A program made the translations under genes and the position numbers. Positions 26,001-33,584 of a DNA stretch of 36,739 nt are shown here, one piece after another. This DNA comes from Bacteroidales bacterium UBA2295 (GTDB taxonomy: Bacteria; Bacteroidota; Bacteroidia; Bacteroidales; Tenuifilaceae). Every line of letters begins with the position of its first letter. Positions within the stretch are counted from its first letter, which is position 1. Below the pieces are notes generated by a model that was given only the letters and a program-made list of their open reading frames with translations, was not told the origin of the DNA and made no database searches. The stretch is taken from positions 1 through 36,739 of the forward strand of contig DDWD01000211.1 in the NCBI GenBank assembly GCA_002345825.1. The letters are read 5' to 3'.

Positions 26001-26873
26001 AAAGTAGCGAATAGTCGTTGCATAATCATGGATATGATGTGAGAAAAAATCTTCGTCTTGACTGTAACTCCATGTTACTGGTCCGTTTGCAAAAAAGTAC
26101 AGATAGTCGCCATTTCCGAATGCTCCATCGCTGCCCGCATCAATCCAAATCGGGATTTGCTTCAAATCATCCTGCGATATTTCACTATTCCAAAATGGCA
26201 ATTGTTTACCGTCGTGCCCCCAGACTGATACATTCTCGAGACTTGAAAGCCCCATTTGCTGTAGTTCTTCAAATCTGATTCTATGAATTCCGGTTTGATT
26301 TACAGAAATAGCAACCCAGCTTCCGCTGGCTAAAACAGACTGCGTAGGTGCCTTGGTTATTAATGGCTCTGTTCGTACTTTAGAAGTATGTATGGCTGTT
26401 TCAATCTCAAATTGAACCAATTTCTCAAACTGACCAGTTGTTGTATTTATGATTACTGTTGGAATGGCGTATTGCAAGTAGCTCTGCCCTCTGGAACGAA
26501 AGATACTAAAGATTGGGTCTTGCTGTGCAATTTGGTCAACGGCCAACTTTTCAACAACCTGAAGTTCATTGTTGCTTAAGCGAATTAGCCTCAATGGAAT
26601 TACCGAAATCTGAATTTGATCGATGCTTGTAATAGTGTTTGATATGGGCAGAATATCAGCATAGTAGGGAAGCATCGTTTCTTGGTTGGGATAATGTAAC
26701 TTATCCTCAAACCAAAGGTGCCGATTGGTAATCTCACCTCCAATGGTTTTATAAGTAGGATTTGCTAGAGCTACACTATCAGCGGGCCAGGTCACTTCAC
26801 ACAAAATCCTTTGAGCGAAACCCGCTGCTGAATAAAATAAAAAAAGGGTGAGCAGTACGATAATTCGAAACAT
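23028..26873 (-). CDS. porU: Type IX secretion sortase PorU (C25 gingipain-like)
   Basis: A 1281-residue exported C25-family peptidase. A signal peptide (about 1-20) precedes a long beta-rich N-terminal region. The caspase-like catalytic domain spans about 540-920. The dyad is H787 (NYVGHANARW) and C821 (VTATCEFSRFDD). An immunoglobulin-like region follows, with a C-terminal type A-like sorting domain (about 1185-1281; YPNPFTQNT, DDFGDRIGRGVYFYRL). PorU removes the sorting domain of T9SS cargo at the cell surface and links cargo to lipopolysaccharide. It is encoded upstream of porV, as in P. gingivalis and Flavobacterium johnsoniae, and divergently from a PorP/SprF gene. Confidence 0.94.
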   Translation of the reverse strand: MFRIIVLLTLFLFYSAAGFAQRILCEVTWPADSVALANPTYKTIGGEITNRHLWFEDKLHYPNQETMLPYYADILPISNTITSIDQIQISVIPLRLIRLSNNELQVVEKLAVDQIAQQDPIFSIFRSRGQSYLQYAIPTVIINTTTGQFEKLVQFEIETAIHTSKVRTEPLITKAPTQSVLASGSWVAISVNQTGIHRIRFEELQQMGLSSLENVSVWGHDGKQLPFWNSEISQDDLKQIPIWIDAGSDGAFGNGDYLYFFANGPVTWSYSQDEDFFSHHIHDYATTIRYFITTSKPNPLRIKNLSAPTLGPTRTSNEFDELVFFEQNDTNLIMSGRQWFGESFDVYSTRSFNTGLDKPVANGSAKVRVRAAARSSVASSYSLKANGNNVGSLSISSVNTASQYTNYAAENTQTYDFSYTQGDLLLELTYNKPTPAAKGWLDYLTVNARQRIQMADQQFSFRDSRTVDASAITEFTIANAPSDLIVWDITDFFDPHNLEVSTSGSISKVKTQTNNLKEFAAFIPSQAFPVNFLGEVPNQNIHGQSQPDMVIVAHPNFLTQAQELAQIHSDHSGLKSLVVSSEQVYNEFSSGNPDVSAIRNMMRMFYQRATSEADMPKYLLLFGDGSYDNRGVFAKNTNYIPTFQSENSLHVTSSFVSDDYLGLLDENEGEATGLLDIGIGRIPCSSTAEADVAVQKIRNYLSPASQGAWNTQLTFIGDDGDGNLHMRDADLHAQYVEQNHPQYNINKIYFDAFPLESMSVGDRYPGVTNAINSSANQGTLIMNYVGHANARWLAHERVTMINDIQSWRNFDKLSLFVTATCEFSRFDDFSYKSAGEHTLFAPRGGSVALVSTSRVVYANPNFTLNRNFIQYIFAERESTNPSDIGKHYRLGDVVRLTKVATGGQVNKRNFMLLGDPALQLHYPTAPVNLTKINGVSIESDLDTLRALSRVDVSGEVVMAKNQGSFLGEVEFTLYDKAKTVTTMANRGGTPFVFAMRENSIYRGRSSVADGKFSATFVVPKDIMYNYGSGRFSLFAKGSSELASGFFEDFTVGGIGEDAGSDKEGPAIEIFMNNDRFVNGGTTDQNPKLLVHLFDSTGINTTGVGIGHDLTATLMGESETTYVLNDYYVAELDSYQKGKAEYQLSGLKPGPNKVRVKAWDVYNNSAESEIEFMVQLDEKLSITHVLNYPNPFTQNTAFYFEHNQPFEDFDIIIQLFSPSGKLVKTIQQYAPGDGSYRVGPIAWDGLDDFGDRIGRGVYFYRLKVRLGNGQTAQAYQKLVILR

Positions 26874-27077
26874 TGGATATTTGTCTTATTTTTGCAAATA
26901 AACAAAAAGTTTGCTTTAACTTTAAAGAGTAAAATAAAAACGATATTCTTAAGTTTTTATTTTCAGCGTAAACCTAGTTGTGTTATAGTGATCAAAAATA
27001 TGTATTAATCTTAACATTCCATTATACATAAAAACACTTAACCCTATAAATATATCTCGATCATATTAGGTAATAGC

Positions 27078-28067
27078 ATGAATCTCCGGAAAAATATATC
27101 TCTTCTTTTACTATCGCTATTTATCTCCGTATTTGCATATGGTCAAGATGCTAGTTTTGCCCAGTTTTTTTCTAACCAGCTTTACCTCAACCCAGCGTAT
27201 GCAGGCAATCCAAAATTCCAAAGGATATCGATGGTGTACCGAAACCAATGGTTGACGAGGCAATCGCCCTATATGACTTATGGGGTAAGCTACGACAGGT
27301 TTTATGTTGACCAGAACAGCGGCCTTGGGGTAAACCTTATAAATGATATGCAGGCACTTGGCACGCTCAACTGGCTTACCCTTGATGTAATGTATTCATA
27401 CAACGTAAGGGTTGCATACAATGCCCAAATTCGAGGGGGAATTCAAGCAGGGGGGATTTTGAAATCGCAGAATACAAGGAATCTGATATTCCCTGATATG
27501 GTTGACCCCAGCACAGGGCAAGTAGTAGGGACTCCTGGGTTTGAAGGTAAAAGCAGGGTAATGCCCGACTTTGCAGTAGGGCTGCTAGGCGAGTGGGGAA
27601 TTTTTTACGGGGGAATTGCTGTTCACCACCTTTTACAACCAGTTGATTCAAGAATTGTTGAAACCACAACCCGGTTGCCACGAAAGTACACAGTACATAT
27701 TGGTAGCGACATAAACATCTACAAAAGGTATCTAATCCGAAAAAGTTTAATACTTTCGCCCAATATCATATACCAACAACAGTCAAACTTTAAACAGCTA
27801 AGTGTTGGAGTTTACCTCTCGCACTTAAATATTGTTGGAGGATTTTGGGTAAAAAACAGCTTTGGAACGTCAAGTAGCACTTTTGTTTTTATGGCTGGTT
27901 ATGACGATGTTGGCTATTCATTTGCATACAGTTACGACTTTAGTATACTAAAAGGAGGTTTTAGGGGATTAAATACTTCGTCACATGAAGTAACCTTTGG
28001 GATGAATTTGGAGTATAAAAAGTGGTCTCGAAAAAAAGTTCACACAATAAAAAGCCCCAAGTTTTAG
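27078..28067 (+). CDS. PorP/SprF-family type IX secretion outer-membrane protein
   Basis: A 329-residue outer-membrane protein. A signal peptide ends at AYGQ-DA (about residue 22). The family signature QFFSNQLYLNPAYAGNPKF follows at once, with YRNQW and NDMQALGTLNW later. PorP/SprF proteins bind partners at the outer membrane. Some belong to the core secretion machine or gliding system; others accompany cargo with type B sorting domains. No large type B cargo gene is adjacent, so the partner is unknown. It lies 204 bases from porU on the opposite strand and 90 bases before gldJ. Confidence 0.9.
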   Translation: MNLRKNISLLLLSLFISVFAYGQDASFAQFFSNQLYLNPAYAGNPKFQRISMVYRNQWLTRQSPYMTYGVSYDRFYVDQNSGLGVNLINDMQALGTLNWLTLDVMYSYNVRVAYNAQIRGGIQAGGILKSQNTRNLIFPDMVDPSTGQVVGTPGFEGKSRVMPDFAVGLLGEWGIFYGGIAVHHLLQPVDSRIVETTTRLPRKYTVHIGSDINIYKRYLIRKSLILSPNIIYQQQSNFKQLSVGVYLSHLNIVGGFWVKNSFGTSSSTFVFMAGYDDVGYSFAYSYDFSILKGGFRGLNTSSHEVTFGMNLEYKKWSRKKVHTIKSPKF

Positions 28068-28108
28068 TTTTTTTTAGTGTGAGCAATATTAATTCAAAGT
28101 ATTATTTC

Positions 28109-28116
28109 TATATTTG
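28109..28116 (+). promoter_or_regulatory. Bacteroidota -7 box for gldJ
   Basis: TATATTTG matches TAnnTTTG and lies 41 bases before the preferred gldJ start at 28158. A transcript from here would begin close to the alternative start at 28131, which favours the later ATG. Confidence 0.5.
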
Positions 28117-28157
28117 AAGTTGTAAAAGAGTTGAACTCAAAGGAAAAACCATCAACT

Positions 28158-29672
28158 ATGAAATTGAAGCACAGTTACATTGTTTTGCTGTTGGCTGGTT
28201 CTGCAGCATTCTCGTCATGCTCGATGTTTGGCGGAACATCTGGTGAATCATCAACAACCGGTTGGATGTACAACGACCCCGAGTTCGGTGGATTTGAAGT
28301 TGTTCAGGATTATACCCCCAAGGCAGGCCCTGGCCTTGTCTTTATCGAAGGCGGTACGTTCATTATGGGTGGAGTTGAACAAGATCTAATGTACGATTGG
28401 AATAACATTTCCCGTAGGGTTACTGTTGCTTCATTCTACATGGATGAAACAGAAGTAAAAAACGTTGACTACCGCGAGTACCTATATTGGCTACGAAGGG
28501 TTTACGTATCGTACCCCAATGTTTACCGCAATGCGTTGCCCGACACTCTAGTTTGGCGTAGCCCATTGGGTTTTAACGATCCCTATGTTACCAACTACTT
28601 CCGCCACCCTGCTTACAACGAGCATCCCGTGGTTGGTGTAAGCTGGTTGCAGGCCAACGACTACTGCCTATGGCGTAGCGATAGAGTAAACGAAATGATT
28701 CTTTATAAAGAAGGTTACATCAACCTAGACTTACAACAAGTTGATGCAGAAAACTTTAATACCGATGCGTATTTGCTAGGTATGTACGAGGCATCGGTTC
28801 GTAACACCCGTCCTAGTATGAGGCCAGGCCAAGAGGAAGGTCGTAGAGTTTCATTTGAAGACGGTATCCTACTTCCAAAATATCGCTTGCCCTCCGAAGC
28901 CGAGTGGGAATATGCAGCTCAAGGTCTTATTGGTAATACCTACGACGAACGAATTGTGGAAAGAAAGATTTACCCTTGGAATGGCCATAATGTTAGGAAT
29001 AGCAACTCAAAGCATATGGGTGAAATGATGGCCAACTTCCAACGTGGACGTGGTGACTATATGGGTGTTGCAGGCAACCTCAACGACCATGAGCATATCC
29101 CTGGTAATGTGAAATCATACTGGCCAAACGACTTTGGGCTTTACTGTATGGCTGGTAACGTTAACGAATGGGTTCTTGACGTATACCGCCCTCAATCATT
29201 CGAAGATTTTGATGATTTCCGTCCTTTCCGTGGGAATATCTTTAAAACCCTTGACACCAACCCTGACGGTACTCCCAAAAGCGTAGATAGCCTTGGTAGA
29301 GCGAGGTATAGAGAGGTAACACCTGAGGAGTCTGCAAATAGGCCTAACTACAATCAGTCATACTACGTTAACTACAAAGATGGCGACTTGGCCTCTAGCA
29401 TTGACTACCAAAATGTTGAGGGTGTAGAAAGAACAACTGACTCTAAAAGAATGTACGACCAAGGTGCAACTACACGTGAAGACAGACCCAATGAAGGAAT
29501 GACCAGCCTAGTTAATGATAGAGTACGTATATACAAGGGTGGCTCGTGGAAAGACAGAGCTTACTGGTTAAGCCCTGGTACTCGCAGATTTCTTGATGAG
29601 GCCTCATCGACAAACGACATAGGTTTTAGATGTGCGATGGAAGCTGTTGGCTCACAAGTTGGAGGCAGATAA
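28158..29672 (+). CDS. gldJ: Gliding motility lipoprotein GldJ (FGE-sulfatase-like fold)
   Basis: A 504-residue lipoprotein. The signal peptide MKLKHSYIVLLLAGSAAFSSC gives a lipidated C21. The mature protein has a formylglycine-generating-enzyme/sulfatase-modifying fold: FIEGGTFIMGG, FYMDETEVKNVDYREYL, EHPVVGVSWLQANDYCLW, LPSEAEWEYAAQG, YCMAGNVNEWV, IYKGGSWKDRAYWLSPGTR and IGFRCAM. GldJ is needed for gliding and stabilises the GldK/T9SS ring; the related GldK shares this fold. The gldJ assignment rests on the murF neighbour and proximity to porU-porV. The 28158 ATG was chosen because it gives a clean lipoprotein signal. A terminator follows. Confidence 0.85.
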   Translation: MKLKHSYIVLLLAGSAAFSSCSMFGGTSGESSTTGWMYNDPEFGGFEVVQDYTPKAGPGLVFIEGGTFIMGGVEQDLMYDWNNISRRVTVASFYMDETEVKNVDYREYLYWLRRVYVSYPNVYRNALPDTLVWRSPLGFNDPYVTNYFRHPAYNEHPVVGVSWLQANDYCLWRSDRVNEMILYKEGYINLDLQQVDAENFNTDAYLLGMYEASVRNTRPSMRPGQEEGRRVSFEDGILLPKYRLPSEAEWEYAAQGLIGNTYDERIVERKIYPWNGHNVRNSNSKHMGEMMANFQRGRGDYMGVAGNLNDHEHIPGNVKSYWPNDFGLYCMAGNVNEWVLDVYRPQSFEDFDDFRPFRGNIFKTLDTNPDGTPKSVDSLGRARYREVTPEESANRPNYNQSYYVNYKDGDLASSIDYQNVEGVERTTDSKRMYDQGATTREDRPNEGMTSLVNDRVRIYKGGSWKDRAYWLSPGTRRFLDEASSTNDIGFRCAMEAVGSQVGGR

Positions 29673-29701
29673 AAGAATATTCGTATTGCTTTAAAATACA
29701 T

Positions 29702-29736
29702 TGAGACCTCATTGATACAATGGGGTCTCATTTTTT
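29702..29736 (+). terminator. Rho-independent terminator between gldJ and murF
   Basis: Arms 29702-29714 and 29718-29730 pair over 13 positions (TGAGACCTCATTG against CAATGGGGTCTCA, one G-T wobble) with an ATA loop and six T after. It sits only 15 bases before the murF start, so it could also act as an attenuator of murF transcription. Confidence 0.9.
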
Positions 29737-29751
29737 AAAACCCTTTTTGCA

Positions 29752-31044
29752 ATGGATCAATCTATAGAACAGGTTTATGCGAAATTTATCAAGGGGCATC
29801 CAATCTGCACCGATAGCAGAAATATAACAGAAAACTCAATATTCTTTGCCCTTAAGGGAGATACATTTGATGGCAATAAGTTTGCTGAAAAGGCATTGGA
29901 TAACGGAGCAGTTCTAGCCATTGTGGATAATGCCAAATTTGCCAGAAACTCTAAAACCATTTTAGTTAGCAATGTTCTTGACTTCTTGCAAGAGTTAGCC
30001 CGTTATCATCGTAACCAGTTGGAAATTCCCTTTATTGGTTTAACGGGAAGTAACGGCAAAACTACCACTAAAGAACTAATCAACAGGGTTCTCTCATGCA
30101 AATTCAAAACCTTTGCCACCAAAGGTAATCTGAATAATCATATAGGGGTACCGCTGTCCGTCCTTTCCGTTGATAATGATATCCAGATTGCGTTAATTGA
30201 AATGGGAGCCAACCACATTGGAGAAATTGCTCAGCTATGTTCAATTGCACAACCCACACATGGGCTTATAACCAATATTGGAAAGGCTCACCTCGAAGGC
30301 TTTGGGTCTTTCGAAGGGGTTAAGCAGGCCAAATCGGAACTATACAAGTTTCTTTCAAATCAAAAAGGATTTCTTTTTATTAACAGCAACAATGAAATCC
30401 TCGCTCATATAGCATCGCAGTACAAATTTGCTCAACAGAAAAGCTATGGTTACGACACCTACCAAGTATCAAACATTGTATCGTCCAAAACATTCCTCTC
30501 CTTTAACCTTGAAATCGAAAAGGCAAAACACAAGGTAAACACTCAGCTTGTTGGGCAATACAATATTGAGAATATTTTAGCCGCCATTTGCATTGGGCAG
30601 CATTTTGGGATAGAGCCTGAGCAAGCCATTGCCGCTATTGAAAACTACACCCCCGATAATAGCCGATCTCAAATTGTTAAAACCGGTAATAATGAGGTTA
30701 TACTTGATGCGTACAATGCTAATCCCACAAGTATGGAGCAGGCCATTCTGAATTTTAAAAATCTACAAACAAACAGCCCAAAGGTTGCCATACTAGGTGA
30801 TATGCTTGAACTGGGCGAATATGCTGCTACTGAGCATCAACATATTGCCAAGCTGGCATTAAACTCGATTAAGCAAGTTGTTTTTATTGGGGATAATTTT
30901 AAGCAGTTCAGCAACCAGGGGTTATGGTTTGCAAATCATTTAGATTTTTCAACATATTTGATGGATAACCCCATACAAGGTAAAACCATTCTGCTTAAAG
31001 GCTCTAGGGGGATAAAGCTTGATGAATTGATAAAACAGCTATAA
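29752..31044 (+). CDS. murF: UDP-N-acetylmuramoyl-tripeptide--D-alanyl-D-alanine ligase
   Basis: This cytoplasmic ligase adds D-Ala-D-Ala to the peptidoglycan precursor. The protein is 430 residues. The N-terminal CTDSRNITENSIFFALKG substrate-binding segment, the ATP loop GLTGSNGKTTTKE (about 97-109), ALIEMGANHIGEI and the C-terminal ILDAYNANPTSMEQAI and AILGDMLELGE motifs all match MurF. The gldJ-murF adjacency is a known arrangement in Bacteroidota. No promoter box was seen in the short gap after the gldJ terminator. Confidence 0.96.
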   Translation: MDQSIEQVYAKFIKGHPICTDSRNITENSIFFALKGDTFDGNKFAEKALDNGAVLAIVDNAKFARNSKTILVSNVLDFLQELARYHRNQLEIPFIGLTGSNGKTTTKELINRVLSCKFKTFATKGNLNNHIGVPLSVLSVDNDIQIALIEMGANHIGEIAQLCSIAQPTHGLITNIGKAHLEGFGSFEGVKQAKSELYKFLSNQKGFLFINSNNEILAHIASQYKFAQQKSYGYDTYQVSNIVSSKTFLSFNLEIEKAKHKVNTQLVGQYNIENILAAICIGQHFGIEPEQAIAAIENYTPDNSRSQIVKTGNNEVILDAYNANPTSMEQAILNFKNLQTNSPKVAILGDMLELGEYAATEHQHIAKLALNSIKQVVFIGDNFKQFSNQGLWFANHLDFSTYLMDNPIQGKTILLKGSRGIKLDELIKQL

Positions 31045-31047
31045 CAA

Positions 31048-31069
31048 AAAAGGGCCATATGGCCCTTTT
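31048..31069. terminator. Bidirectional terminator between murF and the acyl-CoA ligase
   Basis: A 22-bp perfect palindrome, AAAAGGGCCAT followed by ATGGCCCTTTT, lies between two convergent stop codons (31044 and 31071). G+C in the stem and A/T runs at both ends suit termination in both directions. Confidence 0.85.
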
Positions 31070-31070
31070 C

Positions 31071-32765
31071 CTATTTTGCGTTAGTATAGATAAATCTTTT
31101 TATTTTGTGCGTAGGGGTTTTCTCAAAAGGTTCATTCTGCTCTATAATCAAATTTAACTTCGAGAATGATGCAACCTTAGAATTTGCATAAGATTTGATG
31201 TCATCCATAATTACCTTTGCCCTTTCCTGTATACTCTGCTGCATATTTGCAGCGGCTTCTTTGATGTTAGCGTATTTTGCCTCAAGGGCCTCGTAATTCA
31301 GCAGCACCTTGGCTTCAAGCTTACCACTTATTTCATAAACCAGCGATTCAAGTACCATTGAATGCGAGTTGATCACCTCTTCAATATCCTCGGGATAAAT
31401 ATTTTCGCCGCTAGGCCCAACAATCATATTTTTAAGCCTACCTCGAAGTTCCAAAAAGCCATTTTTGTGAATTACACCTAAATCACCTGTTTTTAACCAA
31501 CCATCCTCGGTAAGTACCTCTCGGGTAAGATCTTCGTCCTTATAGTAACCCTCCATTATGTTGGCACCTCTCACCCACACTTCGCCCTCACCCGTAGATG
31601 GATTTGGGTTAACCACTTTCATCTCCTGCCCCGGTAGTGTAAACCCTGCGCAACGGAATTTCACCAACGAGGGAGTGCATCCTGATAGCAACGGTGCGGC
31701 TTCGGTCATCCCATAACCAATGGAGTAAGGAAAGCCACCCTCAAAAAGGAATCGCTCAACATCGTACGAAAGTTTAGCCCCACCCACTCCGAAAAAGTGT
31801 AGCGCCCCACCAAATGTTTTAAATAGTTTTTTGGCGGCAACTTTATGGAGCACCTTTCTGAACAAAGGTATCTTATATAGTCGAGTACGAATTTTAGATG
31901 AGGTAAGCTGTGGCAATATCTTCGATCGAAAAACCTTTTCGATAATAAGGGGCACCACTAGCATCATGGTGGGTTTTATCTCCTGCAAAGCAGGAATAAG
32001 CACCGGAGGTGTTGGTGGTTTTTGCAGATAAAACACTGATGCTCCACGCATAACGGGCATTATAAAACCTATTGTACACTCATAGGTATGCGAAAGGGGC
32101 AGCAGGCTTACCAACCTATCGGATGACTTAATATCCTGAATTTGAAAAGTAGATAAAGCATTAGAGATTAAATTCTTATGGGTAAGCATTACCCCTTTTG
32201 GCCTACCTGTAGTTCCCGATGTGTAAATAATGGCGGCCAAATCTTCCTCCATGGGTTCGGGAGTCTCAATATTACAAAAATCGATATTCAACATTGGTTC
32301 GGGCATCGAATAGCCCATACTTTTATCCAGAACCCCATCGGAAGATAAGACAACTTCTAAATTATTGAGTAAGATTACATCGGGTGAAATGTGGTTGTTT
32401 TGAAGACCAACCTTGGAAAACTGCTTAGCCGAAACAAAAATTGCTTTTGCTTGACTATGATCGAGTATGCGCTCAACCTCAACACCAGAAAAATCGGGTA
32501 GAATAGGAACAACAACTGCGCCCATACATGTTATGGCCAGGTAGGCAATACCCCAGTTGGGACTATTCTCTCCAAGCAAGGCAACCCTATCGCCCTTCTC
32601 TATACCTATAGTAGATAAAAGACAAGAAGTATTGTTTACAAGGATAGATAGTTCACAATACGATAATGGTTTCTCCCCCACGAATGCCAACGAAGGTCTA
32701 TCGGCATACAAAATCCTCGACTGGTTTAAAACATCTTTTAGCGTTAAACTGCTGTATGTTACCAT
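31071..32765 (-). CDS. AMP-dependent synthetase / long-chain acyl-CoA ligase
   Basis: A 564-residue ANL adenylating enzyme. The AMP-binding motif is AAIIYTSGTTGRPKGVMLTHKN. Later are GYGMTEAAPLLSG, the hinge GWLKTGDLGVIHKNGFLELRGRLKNMIV and a typical C-terminal GENIYPEDIEEVI. It should activate fatty or other carboxylic acids to acyl-CoA or acyl-AMP at the membrane or in the cytoplasm. Chain length cannot be read from the sequence. The canonical C-terminal catalytic lysine appears to lie in the PTHKIKRF tail. It is divergent from a TetR regulator 240 bases away, which may control it in a FadR-like way. Confidence 0.92.
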   Translation of the reverse strand: MVTYSSLTLKDVLNQSRILYADRPSLAFVGEKPLSYCELSILVNNTSCLLSTIGIEKGDRVALLGENSPNWGIAYLAITCMGAVVVPILPDFSGVEVERILDHSQAKAIFVSAKQFSKVGLQNNHISPDVILLNNLEVVLSSDGVLDKSMGYSMPEPMLNIDFCNIETPEPMEEDLAAIIYTSGTTGRPKGVMLTHKNLISNALSTFQIQDIKSSDRLVSLLPLSHTYECTIGFIMPVMRGASVFYLQKPPTPPVLIPALQEIKPTMMLVVPLIIEKVFRSKILPQLTSSKIRTRLYKIPLFRKVLHKVAAKKLFKTFGGALHFFGVGGAKLSYDVERFLFEGGFPYSIGYGMTEAAPLLSGCTPSLVKFRCAGFTLPGQEMKVVNPNPSTGEGEVWVRGANIMEGYYKDEDLTREVLTEDGWLKTGDLGVIHKNGFLELRGRLKNMIVGPSGENIYPEDIEEVINSHSMVLESLVYEISGKLEAKVLLNYEALEAKYANIKEAAANMQQSIQERAKVIMDDIKSYANSKVASFSKLNLIIEQNEPFEKTPTHKIKRFIYTNAK

Positions 32766-32809
32766 AACTGCAACCTAGTTTGTGTAAAGATTCAACTAAA
32801 ACAAAGCGG

Positions 32810-32817
32810 CAAATATA
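32810..32817 (-). promoter_or_regulatory. Bacteroidota -7 box for the acyl-CoA ligase
   Basis: On the minus strand TATATTTG matches TAnnTTTG and ends 44 bases before the ligase start. No TTTG at the expected spacing upstream. Confidence 0.45.
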
Positions 32818-32950
32818 TACATTAAACACCCATTGTGTTCAGTTGTGCGCAAACATTTTGATGATCCTAGTCATTGCAAACGTTTGAAGCTGAAAATTTA
32901 ACATTGGAGTTGTGATTCTTAAAAAATTATTCAAAATAATGTTACTTTTA

Positions 32951-32980
32951 TTTGTATTTTAGACTTTATTCGTATATTTG
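32951..32980 (+). promoter_or_regulatory. Bacteroidota promoter (-33/-7) for the tetR operon
   Basis: TTTG (32951-32954), an 18-base spacer, then TATATTTG (32973-32980) form a near-consensus sigma-ABfr promoter. The tetR start is 25 bases downstream, with an operator-like repeat between. Confidence 0.7.
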
Positions 32981-32985
32981 CGAAC

Positions 32986-33004
32986 ATAACGTATCGTATG
33001 TTAT
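32986..33004. promoter_or_regulatory. Quasi-palindrome, candidate TetR operator
   Basis: Half-sites ATAACGTA (32986-32993) and TATGTTAT (32997-33004) match as inverted repeats at 7 of 8 positions around TCG. It covers the likely transcription start of the tetR gene, the usual place for an autorepressor site. Confidence 0.5.
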
Positions 33005-33005
33005 T

Positions 33006-33584
33006 ATGAAATTTAAAAGCAAAAAGCACAGACAACTACTGGAATCGGCAAAGGATCTGTTTTGGAAGTATGGTTTTAAGCGTGTAACTGTTGAGGAAAT
33101 TTGCGAAACCGCGAGTGTTAGTAAGATGACTTTCTACAGATTTTATCCAAATAAGATGGAGATAGCCAAAGCGGTTTTCGATATGGTTATTGACAAAGGA
33201 ATTGAAGATTTTAGAGAATTGATGCAGTCGGAAATTTCAGCACCCGAAAAGATGAGAAAAATGCTTCAAATGAAATTTGAGGGCACCAACGATATTAGCA
33301 AGGAGTTCATGATGGATTTTTACAACAATCCCGACCTTGAGGTATCGGCCCACATACAGAAACGTAGCGCAGAGGTTTGGACAAGTATTATAGAAGACTT
33401 TAGGCAAGGACAAAGAGAGGGATGGTTACGTAAGGACTTTAAACCAGAGGTTATCCTTATTCTATCGCAAAAAATAATGGAACTAGCTAGCGACGAGAAG
33501 GTACTAAGCCTGTATTCGAACCCTCAGGATTTGGTTATGGAGATTGCAAACTTTTTCACCTATGGCATTTCAGCGCATGAATAG
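33006..33584 (+). CDS. TetR/AcrR-family transcriptional regulator
   Basis: A 192-residue regulator from the ATG at 33006. The helix-turn-helix is at the N terminus: LLESAKDLFWKYGFKRVTVEEI and then SVSKMTFYRFYPNKMEIAKAV. The C-terminal ligand domain is not diagnostic. A longer reading from 32952 would add residues that lie upstream of the predicted transcription start, so it was rejected. Its end overlaps the next gene by eight bases, so it is translationally coupled to the outer-membrane protein and probably controls that operon and perhaps the divergent acyl-CoA ligase. Confidence 0.92.
   Translation: MKFKSKKHRQLLESAKDLFWKYGFKRVTVEEICETASVSKMTFYRFYPNKMEIAKAVFDMVIDKGIEDFRELMQSEISAPEKMRKMLQMKFEGTNDISKEFMMDFYNNPDLEVSAHIQKRSAEVWTSIIEDFRQGQREGWLRKDFKPEVILILSQKIMELASDEKVLSLYSNPQDLVMEIANFFTYGISAHE

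Noticed and set aside
32825..32839. AACAC/GTGTT inverted repeat as a second TetR operator
   Set aside because: Only 5-bp arms with 5-base spacing; such repeats are expected by chance in A+T-rich spacers.
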